Part shown: positions 27,860-39,249 of the stretch, one piece after another
How positions within the stretch are numbered: position 1 is the first letter of the stretch
Layout of the letters: each line of letters opens with the position of its first letter
From: Brevundimonas sp. LM2
Lineage (GTDB): Bacteria > Pseudomonadota > Alphaproteobacteria > Caulobacterales > Caulobacteraceae
Reading direction: 5' to 3'
Assembly (NCBI RefSeq): GCF_002002865.1
Contig: NZ_CP019508.1
Span: 3,452,501-3,516,500 of the forward strand
Length of the DNA: 64,000 bases
Notes under the pieces: generated by a model
Databases searched by the model: none
The model's input: only the letters and a program-made list of their open reading frames with translations
What the model was told of the DNA's origin: nothing
Translations under genes and position numbers: made by a program

Positions 27860-28627
27860 TCAGTCCCGGGCGTGGCTGAAGGGATCGAAGGACGGCGCGC
27901 GCGGGGCCGTCGACGCGCGACCCCAGAACCGGTGCCGGGCCTCTGCGGCCGCATCGCGTTCGGCCGCCTGGCGAGCCGTGGCCTCGGCCATCAATCGCGA
28001 CTGGGCCAGCAGGGTGGTTCGCATGCTCGCCAGATCCTCGGCGAGCACGGCCAGCATCTGGGTGGAGGACTGGATGGCGGCGGTCTGGCCTTCAGCCGCC
28101 TCGCTGGCCGACAGGGCACCTCTGAGCCTCTGGTCCCGCCCCGCGCTCAGGCGCTCGAGTTCGGCGGCGGAGCGGGCCACGTCCTCCGCGGTCCGACGCG
28201 CCGTGGTGCTGCGCTGCTCGCCGAGCGCCAGAAGGTCCGCGCCGGAGAGATCGTCCGGATAGAGGTCGGCGAACTGGCGCTGGACCCCCTCGAGCGTTGC
28301 AGCGGCGCCGCGCACGGTGCGGGCCAGTTCACCGATGTCGCGCAGCGTCGCCGAGGTTTCCGCGAGATGGCTATAGGGCGAGGCCGCCAGGGTGCGGGCC
28401 TCGTTGGCGAGCTGACGGGCCTCGTTGGCGAGGCTCTCGAGCTGACGCGCCGCCTGCAGGCTGGTCTGCACATGGGCGCGTGGATCGAACACGATCTGCT
28501 GGCCGCGCGCGGGCGGGCCGGCGGTCACGGCCATCGACAGGACGGCCAGAGCGACGAGGGCGGATCTACTCGGCCGCGAGCCGATCGGCGAAGGATGGGT
28601 CGAAGCTGTCGAAGACGTTGTCGACAT
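27860..28627 (-). CDS. trbJ: TrbJ (VirB5-like) conjugation protein
   Basis: 255 residues with a signal peptide (ALVALAVLSMAVTAGPPARGQ) and the TrbJ start QIVFDPRAHVQTSLQAARQL, then extended helices (LESLANEARQLANEARTLAASP). Good Shine-Dalgarno AAGGGAG six bases before ATG 28627, although this start lies 62 bases inside trbE. A minor pilus or entry-exclusion-linked component. Confidence 0.9.
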   Translation of the reverse strand: MSTTSSTASTHPSPIGSRPSRSALVALAVLSMAVTAGPPARGQQIVFDPRAHVQTSLQAARQLESLANEARQLANEARTLAASPYSHLAETSATLRDIGELARTVRGAAATLEGVQRQFADLYPDDLSGADLLALGEQRSTTARRTAEDVARSAAELERLSAGRDQRLRGALSASEAAEGQTAAIQSSTQMLAVLAEDLASMRTTLLAQSRLMAEATARQAAERDAAAEARHRFWGRASTAPRAPSFDPFSHARD

Positions 28628-31019
28628 GATGCACTCCCTTGGCTTTGAGGAATTCGCGGACGAAGCGGTCCGGACGCGTGTCGTCGGGATCGAGTCCGGC
28701 CAGCACGGTCTCGATGAGGGTCTGATCTTCGGGCGACGACGACCCGCACAGGGCGAGGCCCGCCCCGGTCAGCTTCAGGTCGAACATCCGCCGCCCGGCG
28801 GGCTGGCGCAGGTAGTAGGATCGCTTCGGGGTCGCCCAGGCGATCAGTTCGAGCTGACGCCGGTTCAGGCCGAACATCCGGTAGAGATCGGCCGAGGCCG
28901 GCTCGAGGGCGCGGGGATTGGGCAGGAAGATCTGGGTCGGGCAGCTCTCGATCAGGGCCGAGGCAATCGAGGAGCGCACCACATCATCCAGGGACTGGGT
29001 GGCGAAGAGGACGGCCACACCCTTCTTGCGCAGGGTCTTCAGCCACTCCCGGATGCGGGCGGCGAAGGCAGTCTCGCCGAGGAAGAGCCAGGCCTCGTCG
29101 AGGATCAGCAGGGTCGGTCGCCCGTCGAAACCACGCTCGATCTCATGGAACAGGGCGCCCAGCACCGGAGCGACCGCGGACGGCGTCGCCATCAGGCTCT
29201 CAAGCTCGAAACAATCAAAGGCCGCCGGCGTCGTGTCGTCCGGCGCCACGCCGTCGACGAGCGCGCCGTGCGGACCCTTCAGCGTCAGGGGTTCGAGCGC
29301 CGCGGCGACGGCCTTGTCCTGGACGAGGGCGCAGAAGACGGTCAGCGTCCGTTGGCCGGCGGGGGCCTGGGCCAGGGCGCCGAGCGCGGCCCAGATCTCC
29401 TCGCGGACCCGCGGGACCGGCTCCAGACCCGCGAGCCGAACGGCGTCGGCGAGCCACTCCGAGGCCCAGGCCCGCTCGCCCTCGTCGTCGATCCGGGCCA
29501 GGGGCTGCAGGGTGAAATCGCCGCCGGGCCGCAGGGGATGCCAACGACCGCCGACGGCCAGGGCCGCCGCCCGCGCGCTGCGGCCCTTGTCGAAGGCGAC
29601 CACGCGCGCGCGCGGATACCGGAACCACTGGAGCGCCAGGAAGGCCAGCAAAGCGCTCTTGCCGGCCCCGGTCGGCCCGACCACCATGGTGTGACCGACG
29701 TCGCCGACGTGGAGCTCGAGCCGGAAGGGGGTCGAGCCGCTGGTGCGCGCCACGGCCAGCGGCGGACCGCCCAGATGAGCGTCGCCCGATGGTCCGGCCC
29801 ACACGGCCGAGACCGGCAGAAGATCGGCCAGGTTCAGCGTCGAGACCAGAGGACGCCGGACATCAGCATAGGGTTCGCCGGGGAGAGAGCCGAGCCAGGC
29901 CTCGACCGCGTTTAGATCCTCCGTGCGGGCGATGAACCCCTGGGCGTTCAGGGTCGCCTCGACCGCGCGGGCCTGCTCGGCGGCCCGGTCCGGATCGCGC
30001 GCCAGGAGGGTGATGGTGGTGGTCAGATAGCCGTAGGCGCAGGCGTCCGACCCGAGGGCCTCCAGAGCGCCATCGCACTCCTCGGCCTTGGCGGCGGCGT
30101 CGGTATCGAGGAGCGGGACCTCCTCCTTGGTGATCGCCTCGCGCAGCAGGGCCCCGACGCCCTTCCGCTTGGCGAACCACCGCTTGCGCAGCTTGACCAG
30201 CTCGACCTCGGCGTCCGCCTTGTCCAGGCCGAGCCATCGGGCGGACCAGCGGTAAGCGAACGGCAGGGCGCCGAGCGCATCGAGCAGGCCCGGTCGGGTG
30301 CTCGCCGGGAGGCCCCGGACCGAGACCACCTTCAGCGTGTGACCGTCCAGGGTCGGGCTGACGCCGCCGACAAGCGGCGCGTCCGCCAGCCAGGCATCCA
30401 GAAACATCGGGGTGTCCGGGGCTTCGAGCCTGACCGGGCGCGGCGAGACGCAGGCATGAAGCCAGGTCAGCAGGGCCCCGTCATCCAGCGGCTCGACCTC
30501 GGGCAGGGCGTCGGCGATCAGGTCGGCGATCTGCGCGATCTCGCGACGATAGGCGTCCAGGGCCGTGCGCCAATCGCGGCTGGCCGGCTCCGCGCCGTCG
30601 AACAGCCAGCGCTCGACGCGTCGCGTATCGTCCGCAGGCGGCAACCAGGTCAGGGCGGCGCGATAGTCCGTCTCGTACGCCGGCTCGCTCGTCTCGAAGA
30701 GCGCCCGTCGCTCCGCGTCGACGAGCCAGGCCGCACCGTCCTCGAAAGCGCTGTGCGGATAGGGGTCGGCCGCGCGCCGGCGGGCGTCCACGTGCAGGCA
30801 CCAGCCGCTGCCCAGGCGCTTGAGCGCATTGTTCAGCCGGGCCCGCACAGACATCAGCTCTGCGTCAGAGGCGGACTCCAGATCCGGTCCACGGAACCGC
30901 AGTCCGGAAGTGAAGGACCCGTCCTTGTTCAGAATGATCCCGGGCGCGACCAGGGCGGCCCACGGCAGATGATCGGCCAGCAGAGCCGGACGCTGTCGGT
31001 GTTCGTCAAGAAAGCGCAT
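28566..31019 (-). CDS. trbE: TrbE (VirB4-like) conjugation ATPase
   Basis: 817 residues, full length for the family. The N-terminus MRFLDEHRQRPALLADHLPW is typical. Walker A GPTGAGKSALLAF (about residue 440), Walker B LLILDEAWLFLG, and FATQSLDDVVRS and LIESCPTQIFLPNP of the VirB4 C-terminal lobe. It energises pilus assembly and transfer at the inner membrane. Its 3' end overlaps trbJ by 62 bases and it begins nine bases after trbD. Confidence 0.94.
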   Translation of the reverse strand: MRFLDEHRQRPALLADHLPWAALVAPGIILNKDGSFTSGLRFRGPDLESASDAELMSVRARLNNALKRLGSGWCLHVDARRRAADPYPHSAFEDGAAWLVDAERRALFETSEPAYETDYRAALTWLPPADDTRRVERWLFDGAEPASRDWRTALDAYRREIAQIADLIADALPEVEPLDDGALLTWLHACVSPRPVRLEAPDTPMFLDAWLADAPLVGGVSPTLDGHTLKVVSVRGLPASTRPGLLDALGALPFAYRWSARWLGLDKADAEVELVKLRKRWFAKRKGVGALLREAITKEEVPLLDTDAAAKAEECDGALEALGSDACAYGYLTTTITLLARDPDRAAEQARAVEATLNAQGFIARTEDLNAVEAWLGSLPGEPYADVRRPLVSTLNLADLLPVSAVWAGPSGDAHLGGPPLAVARTSGSTPFRLELHVGDVGHTMVVGPTGAGKSALLAFLALQWFRYPRARVVAFDKGRSARAAALAVGGRWHPLRPGGDFTLQPLARIDDEGERAWASEWLADAVRLAGLEPVPRVREEIWAALGALAQAPAGQRTLTVFCALVQDKAVAAALEPLTLKGPHGALVDGVAPDDTTPAAFDCFELESLMATPSAVAPVLGALFHEIERGFDGRPTLLILDEAWLFLGETAFAARIREWLKTLRKKGVAVLFATQSLDDVVRSSIASALIESCPTQIFLPNPRALEPASADLYRMFGLNRRQLELIAWATPKRSYYLRQPAGRRMFDLKLTGAGLALCGSSSPEDQTLIETVLAGLDPDDTRPDRFVREFLKAKGVHHVDNVFDSFDPSFADRLAAE

Positions 31020-31028
31020 GATCGGGCC

Positions 31029-31307
31029 TCAGGCGTCCAGATGGCCGGGTAGGGCCAGGTGCCGGCGCAGCACGTCAAAGAACCGCTTGTCGGCCCGGGC
31101 GGCGTAGAGGCCGACCGCATGCGCGACCACCCACCACAGCAGGCCGAGCCACCAGATCCGCAGGGCGAGGCCGAGCACTACGGCGATCGTGCCCATCACG
31201 ATGGCGTAGTCCCGCGGCATCCCCGCGATCGTCACCGGTTCGGTGAGGGCGCCGGCGACGGGGAGGTCCCAGCCCGTCGGGCGAGCGTCTGGCGGCGCGC
31301 CGGTCAT
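31029..31307 (-). CDS. trbD: TrbD (VirB3-like) membrane protein
   Basis: 92 residues with two adjacent hydrophobic segments (YAIVMGTIAVVLGLALRIWW and LGLLWWVVAHAVGLYA) and the usual VirB3 ending ADKRFFDVLRRHL. ATG 31307 overlaps the trbC stop (ATGA). An inner-membrane partner of TrbE. Confidence 0.9.
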   Translation of the reverse strand: MTGAPPDARPTGWDLPVAGALTEPVTIAGMPRDYAIVMGTIAVVLGLALRIWWLGLLWWVVAHAVGLYAARADKRFFDVLRRHLALPGHLDA

Positions 31308-31627
31308 CAGCCGATCTCCATGCCGCCGGCGAACCCGAAGAATTCGAGGAAGAAGGTCGAGGCCGCGAAGGCGATCGACAATCCGAACAGGATGCCGAGC
31401 CCGCGCCGCATCGACGAGCCGTTCTCGCTCATGGCGACGCCGGCGCCGAACAGCACCACGGCGATGACCGCGGCGGCCTGGACGACGGGCCCCGTCACGG
31501 ACTCCACGATCTGTTGCAGCGGACCTTCCCAGGGCATGCCTGAGCCACCTGCCCAGGCCTGACCCGCCGACAGAAGGCCGCAAGTCACCGTCGCAGCCAA
31601 AAGGCCACGTTGAAGTAAACGTCGCAT
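31307..31627 (-). CDS. trbC: TrbC (VirB2-like) pilin
   Basis: 106 residues: a signal peptide (LLAATVTCGLLSAGQAWA), then two membrane helices (VVQAAAVIAVVLFGAGVAM and GLGILFGLSIAFAASTFFLEFF) as in cyclised VirB2/TrbC pilins. It is the first gene of the trbC-D-E-J-L-F-G-I-traF run. Its usual upstream neighbour trbB is displaced by about 6 kb of cargo (31.6-37.8 kb), so trbC must have its own promoter. Confidence 0.92.
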   Translation of the reverse strand: MRRLLQRGLLAATVTCGLLSAGQAWAGGSGMPWEGPLQQIVESVTGPVVQAAAVIAVVLFGAGVAMSENGSSMRRGLGILFGLSIAFAASTFFLEFFGFAGGMEIG

Positions 31628-32406
31628 AATGAATATCCTGCTGAGTGCGCAAACGGATGCACTGGCAACTCAAGGCAAGCAAAACTGCCCACAGACTGTC
31701 AACAATGACTTGGAATATATTTTTTGCAGTTCGATAGCGTCACGACGAAGGGGGCCAGAGTCGGCATCCCAAGTGGGAGATGCGGGCCCGGCAACTCATC
31801 TGCGACTTGCCAGATCGGCCACGAACGCCCGCCGGGACGGGCATTTTCAGTATTGACGCCAAGGTCTCGCCATCGTGCACGAGGCTTTTCCGTGCTGGTG
31901 CCCGGTGTCGCTGCTCGCTCCACGCGCGCATTCAGGTTGTGCACAGGTCGAAGGAATATTGTTCGTTCGGACCGTCGATCGAGCGTTCGCCTGGCGCAGC
32001 GCCCCATCTGCGTCGGACGAGACACCTTCGAGGCGGCCTCATCTCCATCGTTACAGCGGCGCTTCAATGAAGATTTAAGTCGGAACCGTTGCGTTAAGCT
32101 TCGCATCTCATCCGCTGATGATCGCGGACGAGCGCGATGCCTCTTTATTCCTTCCGTCTTCACGATGGTCCGGCGTTCACGCCGCTCATGCGGACCGTCA
32201 AGGCCGCAGACGATAAGGAAGCGAGCGATCTAGCGCAGTTGAGGCTGACTCTCACCAGTATGTTCACGCATGCTGCGGTCCATCACACCGGCTAAAGATA
32301 TGCCCGGCTTAAGCGTGACAGCCAGCGGCTCTTGCCGCGTCCGCGTCACCTCGGCACCCGACACTTCGTCGGTCGGCGAGCACGCTGGAGAAATCGGGCA
32401 GGTCGC
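31628..32406. other. Long intergenic region upstream of trbC
   Basis: About 780 bases, lower in GC than the trb genes, with no supported gene on either strand. The stretch 31680-31735 (aatgacttggaatatattttttgcag) is AT-rich and is the most likely site of the trbC promoter. The open frames here lack family matches and ribosome binding sites. Confidence 0.45.
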
Positions 32407-32712
32407 TCAATAGTATCGGGGGATCGGGCCGAGCTGCGGCGTCTGGCCGGGTAGGTCGACTTCCACCTCGTCGACGTAGCACCAGCCCCAACCCTCCGGC
32501 GGGTCGTAACCCTCGATGATTGGATGCCCCGTCTGTTGGAAATGAGCGGTCGCGTGCCGGTTTGGGGATTGGTCGCAGCAACCGACATGCCCGCACTCGC
32601 GGCAGAGACGCAGATGCAACCAGGCGTCGCCGATCTTCAGACAGTCCTCGCAGCCTCGGTCGCTCGGCGTGACGTCTTGTATCGTCGATAAGTGGCTGCA
32701 CGGGTCCGTCAT
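32407..32712 (-). CDS. UBP-type zinc finger protein
   Basis: 101 residues. CSH, CEDCLKIG, LRLCRECGHVGCCDQSPNRHATAHFQQTGHPII is the zf-UBP pattern (Cys and His zinc ligands of the ubiquitin-binding domain found in deubiquitinases), here as a free-standing bacterial protein. The ligand is unknown; bacteria with this gene usually lack ubiquitin. GGGAG precedes the ATG. It is the last gene of the cargo block downstream of the receiver genes. Confidence 0.88.
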   Translation of the reverse strand: MTDPCSHLSTIQDVTPSDRGCEDCLKIGDAWLHLRLCRECGHVGCCDQSPNRHATAHFQQTGHPIIEGYDPPEGWGWCYVDEVEVDLPGQTPQLGPIPRYY

Positions 32713-33040
32713 GATCGTCTCCCTTCGCCTACGGCGAGCGGATCGTCGTTAAGCGAGGCGAGAGAGCTATTGGTAGGCCCGACCGCCGCATCCTCGCAGC
32801 TCCCGTTCCTTGTCACAGCAAACCTGTCGTCCCGGCTTGGCCTCAGGGTCAACCGGCGGCGGCGGGTAGGGTTCCGCCCCCTGGGGACATGGCCCGGTAA
32901 GAGCCATCCCAATGTCGGTCTAGCGCCAGACGCAGACGTTCGCTCCGCGCCCGAAACACGACATTCTGCTCCAGGTCGAAATCTTTCAACTTCGGCTTCT
33001 TTGTTGGCGGCAATGAACGACCCGGACCTGAGTTGTCACC
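32713..33040. other. Intergenic region between receiver gene and UBP gene
   Basis: 328 bases with no supported gene. It is long enough for a separate promoter for the UBP gene, so that gene need not be co-transcribed with the receivers. I see no clear terminator. Confidence 0.4.
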
Positions 33041-33466
33041 CTAGCAGTTGAGGTAGCCGACCGATCTCGGTTGGGCAGCTACGGTCGCGGCCGGCGCCCC
33101 TGCGAGCAGGCGTTTGACCCGTTTGAGCAACTGATCCGGGCGGAAAGGCTTGGTGATGAAGTCGGCGGCGCCGTTCGATACCGCACATCGGACGTCCCGC
33201 TCGCAACGTGATGCGGTCAACATCAGGACCGGCGTGTCTCGATGAAAGCGATCGGCCTTCAAGGTACGCAACACGTCAAAGCCATCCAACACCGGCATGG
33301 ATACGTCCAGGATCACGAGGTCTGGACAGTCGCTGTATGCACGATGAAGCGCGTCTTCGCCGTCCTGGGCTACCGTTACCGTCATGCCGTGACCTTCCAG
33401 GGTCTGCCGCACCAGAGCCGCTAGGTACCGGTCATCTTCGGCAACCAGAATTCGGGGTTGGGGCAA
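33041..33466 (-). CDS. Stand-alone receiver-domain response regulator
   Basis: 141 residues, a CheY-like receiver only: ILVAEDDRYL (acidic pair), LVILDVSMPVLDGFD (phosphoacceptor Asp), VLMLTAS (Thr) and FITKPFRP (Lys). No output domain; the last 20 residues are a short tail. The last of four receivers following a hybrid kinase in the same direction. Confidence 0.9.
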   Translation of the reverse strand: MPQPRILVAEDDRYLAALVRQTLEGHGMTVTVAQDGEDALHRAYSDCPDLVILDVSMPVLDGFDVLRTLKADRFHRDTPVLMLTASRCERDVRCAVSNGAADFITKPFRPDQLLKRVKRLLAGAPAATVAAQPRSVGYLNC

Positions 33467-33549
33467 GTGGGGTCACCGTTCACTGGGACCGACACGGCCC
33501 CTCTCGCAGAGCAATCTGGCGGGCACAGGTGAAAATCGGGTTTCGAGAA

Positions 33550-33987
33550 TCAGGATCCTTTATGGGCTCTCGTATAGTCGTCCAGCCAGAGAAGCGTGTC
33601 CTGTTCCAACAGATCGCAGACCATGTCCGCCAGGGCGTCGGGCTGGATGGGTTTGCAGACGTATCCCGACGCCCCGGCCTGTTTCGCCCGAACGATGTCC
33701 TCCACATCATGCGAGGCCGTGAGCATCAGGATCCGGACATTATCCCATGAGGGGGCGGCCCGGAGATGACGCAGAAGCTCCAGCCCCGGAACGTCCGGAA
33801 GCCCGAGATCGAGAAGGACCAGGTCCGGCGGCGTCTTGGCCATGCGCGCCAAGGCCTCGGCTCCGGTGCCCACGACTGTGATCGTTTGCCCCCTCGACGA
33901 GAGAATCGCCTGGGCAAGTTGTCGGATGAAAGGGTCGTCATCGACGACCAAGACTTGATGAGATCGCTGCGGCTTCTGACCAGACAC
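33550..33987 (-). CDS. Stand-alone receiver-domain response regulator
   Basis: 145 residues. Receiver motifs: VLVVDDDPFIRQL, LVLLDLGLPDVPGLELL (Asp), ILMLTASHD and YVCKPIQPD (Lys). No DNA-binding or enzyme domain. Ten bases after the next receiver gene, so these are co-transcribed. Confidence 0.9.
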   Translation of the reverse strand: MSGQKPQRSHQVLVVDDDPFIRQLAQAILSSRGQTITVVGTGAEALARMAKTPPDLVLLDLGLPDVPGLELLRHLRAAPSWDNVRILMLTASHDVEDIVRAKQAGASGYVCKPIQPDALADMVCDLLEQDTLLWLDDYTRAHKGS

Positions 33988-33997
33988 CTCTGGGCGC

Positions 33998-34384
33998 CTA
34001 GGCGGCGATCATGCGGTCAACCGCATTGATCAAGGCATCGCCTGAGAGCGGCTTTTCCAGCCAAGTCGCGCCGAGATTTTCTGCTTCACGGCGGCTAGCG
34101 TCGGACGACCAGGCCGTCAGCATCAGGACCGGCGTCTCAGCGATGTCCGGGTCCGCTCGGATTTGCTTGAGCGTGTCCGTGCCTGACAGGCCCGGCATGG
34201 AAAAATCCATGATGATGGCGGCCGGTGCAAGGGACCGCGCCTTAGCGACACCCTCGGCGCCCCCGTCAGCGAGGGTCACGACATGCCCCGCGCTCTCCAG
34301 ATGGACGCGCGTCAATTCTCGCATGAAGGGGTCGTCATCTATGACCAAGATCGAATGGCGAGTGCTCACTTGGACGCAATCCAT
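33998..34384 (-). CDS. Stand-alone receiver-domain response regulator
   Basis: 128 residues. ILVIDDDPFMREL, AAIIMDFSMPGLSGTD (Asp), VLMLTAWSSD and WLEKPLSGD (Lys). Complete receiver fold without output domain, eight bases from the upstream receiver gene. Confidence 0.9.
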   Translation of the reverse strand: MDCVQVSTRHSILVIDDDPFMRELTRVHLESAGHVVTLADGGAEGVAKARSLAPAAIIMDFSMPGLSGTDTLKQIRADPDIAETPVLMLTAWSSDASRREAENLGATWLEKPLSGDALINAVDRMIAA

Positions 34385-34392
34385 AACTAGAA

Positions 34393-34770
34393 TCAGGCGG
34401 CCAAAGCCATCCAGTTCTCGACAAGTTGGCCTTGAGTGAATGGCTTAGCAAGCTGAGCCTTAGCGCCGAATGTCTCTGCGAGTTTCATGTAGAAGGCAGG
34501 GCCGAGACGCCCCCCGCCGGTCACGGCAAGGACGGCCATGTCCGGCGCAATTGCGCCCAACTGCAGCAGCACCTCAACGCCGTCGACTTCAGGCAGGATG
34601 ATATCCAGCACCATGCTGGCGTCAGGATGCCGGCGAGCCATAGCCAACGCCTGACGACCATCTACGGCGTGGATCACTTCAACATCCGCCGACACCAGGG
34701 CCGCGCTGATTTCGGAGGACCAGAAGGGGTCGTCCTCGACGACAATGCATTTCGACACGGACGAACTCAC
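34393..34770 (-). CDS. Divergent stand-alone receiver-domain protein
   Basis: 125 residues. CIVVEDDPFWSSEI, SMVLDIILPEVDGVEVL (Asp) and AQLAKPFTQG (Lys) show a receiver, but the switch region reads VLAVTGGGRLGPA instead of the usual LTA, and it is the least canonical of the four. It follows the hybrid kinase by 54 bases. Confidence 0.87.
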   Translation of the reverse strand: MSSSVSKCIVVEDDPFWSSEISAALVSADVEVIHAVDGRQALAMARRHPDASMVLDIILPEVDGVEVLLQLGAIAPDMAVLAVTGGGRLGPAFYMKLAETFGAKAQLAKPFTQGQLVENWMALAA

Positions 34771-34824
34771 AGCGATGGTCGGACTACGCCCCCGGCTACA
34801 GAACGTCGTTTACTATAGCAACTT

Positions 34825-37551
<2,727 letters not shown>

Positions 37552-37849
37552 GCAGACATATCGGCGCGCATCGTAAGGAATTGCTATCGACGATTCAGAC
37601 GCGCTGAACCTGCACTACTCACCATTTGGACCGTAGAGCCTTTCGTCCGGCGGCCGAGCTGTAAGTGGCGTCATGGCGATCACCCCAAAGCAGACCTTCC
37701 GAATGACCGAGACGAGTCAAAAGCGGCCTCGAACTCCCGCTGAAATAACTGCACCAGCAATCCTGCGATGAGTTCGCGAGGCTGCGACGCACGGTTGCCG
37801 GGGGCTCGGTTTAGGTCGGAGGCCCGCTTTTGGAAGGATCGACGTCCGG
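37552..37849. promoter_or_regulatory. Gap between trbB stop and kinase start; probable cargo promoter
   Basis: 298 bases without a gene. It lies upstream of the minus-strand kinase-receiver operon and downstream of trbB and so should hold the cargo promoter and perhaps the trbB terminator; no boxes are certain. This is the right edge of the block that splits the trb cluster. Confidence 0.4.
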
Positions 37850-38806
37850 CTAGCCGAGGCAGACCAGGCGATACTCGTTATCCGAAAAGCCCTGCACTTC
37901 CAGCACGGCGTCCACGACCCGGCCGGCGGTCGTGCGGCGGATCTGGATGATGACGTCGACACCCTGTGCGAGGGTGCGCCGTGAGACCGCCGGCAGAACC
38001 TCCGCGATCAGATCCTCCAGGCGGATGAGAGCCTCGTGCGCGGAGTTGGCGTGGATCGTCGACAGGCCGCCAGGGTGGCCGGTGTTCCATGCCTTCAAGG
38101 TCTCCAGCGCGGCTGACCCATCCCTCATCTCACCGATGACGATCCGGTCGGGACGCATGCGCAGGGCGTCGCGCACGAGATCGACGACGCCGATCACCAC
38201 AGGGTATCTTCTTGTGAGGGTCGCCACGAGATCCCAGGCCGAGCACTGCAGCTCCGGAGTGTCCTCGATCAGGAAAACCCTGTCGTTGGCGAACGACGGC
38301 TCGGCCAGAAGGGCGTTGGCGAGCGTCGTCTTGCCCGATCCCGTTCCGCCCGAGATCAACAGGTTGCGCCGGTTCTGGACCGCGTCTCGCAGAGCGGCGG
38401 CCTGAGCCCCGGTCATGACACCGTCGCGCACATAGTCGTCCAGGCCCCAGATCACCGAGGGGCGTTTGCGGATCGAAAAGGCCGGGCCCGCGGTCACCGG
38501 GGGTAGGAACCCCTGAAAGCGTTCACCCGTCACCGGAAGTACGCCGGACAGCCGTGGCGTCTCTCGCGTCACCAGTTCTCCGACATAGTCCGCGATCAAC
38601 CGGACGACCCGGTCGCGGGCATCCGGGTCGAGACGGACGCTCGTGTCGCGCCGCCCCTCCCCCGTGCGGTCGAGAACGAGCCTCCCATCGGGGTTCACGA
38701 GGATCTCGACCACCGACGGGTCCAACAAGGCCTCGAGAATGGTCGGTCCGAGGGCATGACGGAGCGCCTCGAGTTTGCGCTCGACGACGATTGGATGGGC
38801 GATCAT
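37850..38806 (-). CDS. trbB: TrbB (VirB11-like) secretion ATPase
   Basis: 318 residues. VEILVNPDGRLVLDRTG, RETPRLSGVLPVTGERFQG, Walker A ISGGTGSGKTTLANAL (about 150-165), LIEDTPELQC, RPDRIVIGEMRDGSAAL (Walker B) and GLSTIHANSAHEAL, in the order of VirB11 ATPases. The ATG overlaps the stop of the CopG-like gene (ATGA). In related elements trbC follows at once; here it is 6.2 kb away. Confidence 0.94.
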   Translation of the reverse strand: MIAHPIVVERKLEALRHALGPTILEALLDPSVVEILVNPDGRLVLDRTGEGRRDTSVRLDPDARDRVVRLIADYVGELVTRETPRLSGVLPVTGERFQGFLPPVTAGPAFSIRKRPSVIWGLDDYVRDGVMTGAQAAALRDAVQNRRNLLISGGTGSGKTTLANALLAEPSFANDRVFLIEDTPELQCSAWDLVATLTRRYPVVIGVVDLVRDALRMRPDRIVIGEMRDGSAALETLKAWNTGHPGGLSTIHANSAHEALIRLEDLIAEVLPAVSRRTLAQGVDVIIQIRRTTAGRVVDAVLEVQGFSDNEYRLVCLG

Positions 38807-39249
38807 TCCGCACCTGACGGAGGGCGTGGCGCATCGCCCTGAACCTGCTGGCGCTGTGATCGGGACCCGGCGATGAGACGCGCCGCCGTGTCGTCGAGAA
38901 GCCTCTCGATCCGTCGGTCTACGGCCGCGCGGGTGACGGGGTCCTGGTCGGTGACGGCATCCGGCAGCCGAAGGAAGAAGGCCCGGGCGACCTCGATGAG
39001 GAGTTCCTGGATGATCTGCACGTCCCGGGCCGTGGAGCGCATATGATCGCGCAGGGCCCGATCCAGCTGGAGAAGCCGATCCTCGGGATCGGCGGGGATG
39101 CTTCGAGCGAGGCCCTTGCCGATAACCCGACCCGCTGCCTGACTGAGGGGGATGTTGGCGGTGCGAGCCTCCCGCTGGAGGGCGGCGATCACCCGGGGGT
39201 CGGTGAGATAGACCTGCACCCGCGTCGCCGTGGCGTCAGGCCCGGCCAT
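38803..39249 (-). CDS. CopG-like small ICE protein between traG and trbB
   Basis: 148 residues from ATG 39249, preceded by GGGAG. The N-terminal part RVQVYLTDPRVIAALQREARTANIPLSQAAGRVIGKGL resembles a ribbon-helix-helix (beta-strand then two helices), the rest is helical (LLQLDRALRDHMRSTARDVQIIQELLIEVARAFF). This gene position between traG and trbB is typical of such elements and the protein may regulate the transfer operon. It overlaps traG by 14 bases. Confidence 0.75.
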   Translation of the reverse strand: MAGPDATATRVQVYLTDPRVIAALQREARTANIPLSQAAGRVIGKGLARSIPADPEDRLLQLDRALRDHMRSTARDVQIIQELLIEVARAFFLRLPDAVTDQDPVTRAAVDRRIERLLDDTAARLIAGSRSQRQQVQGDAPRPPSGAE

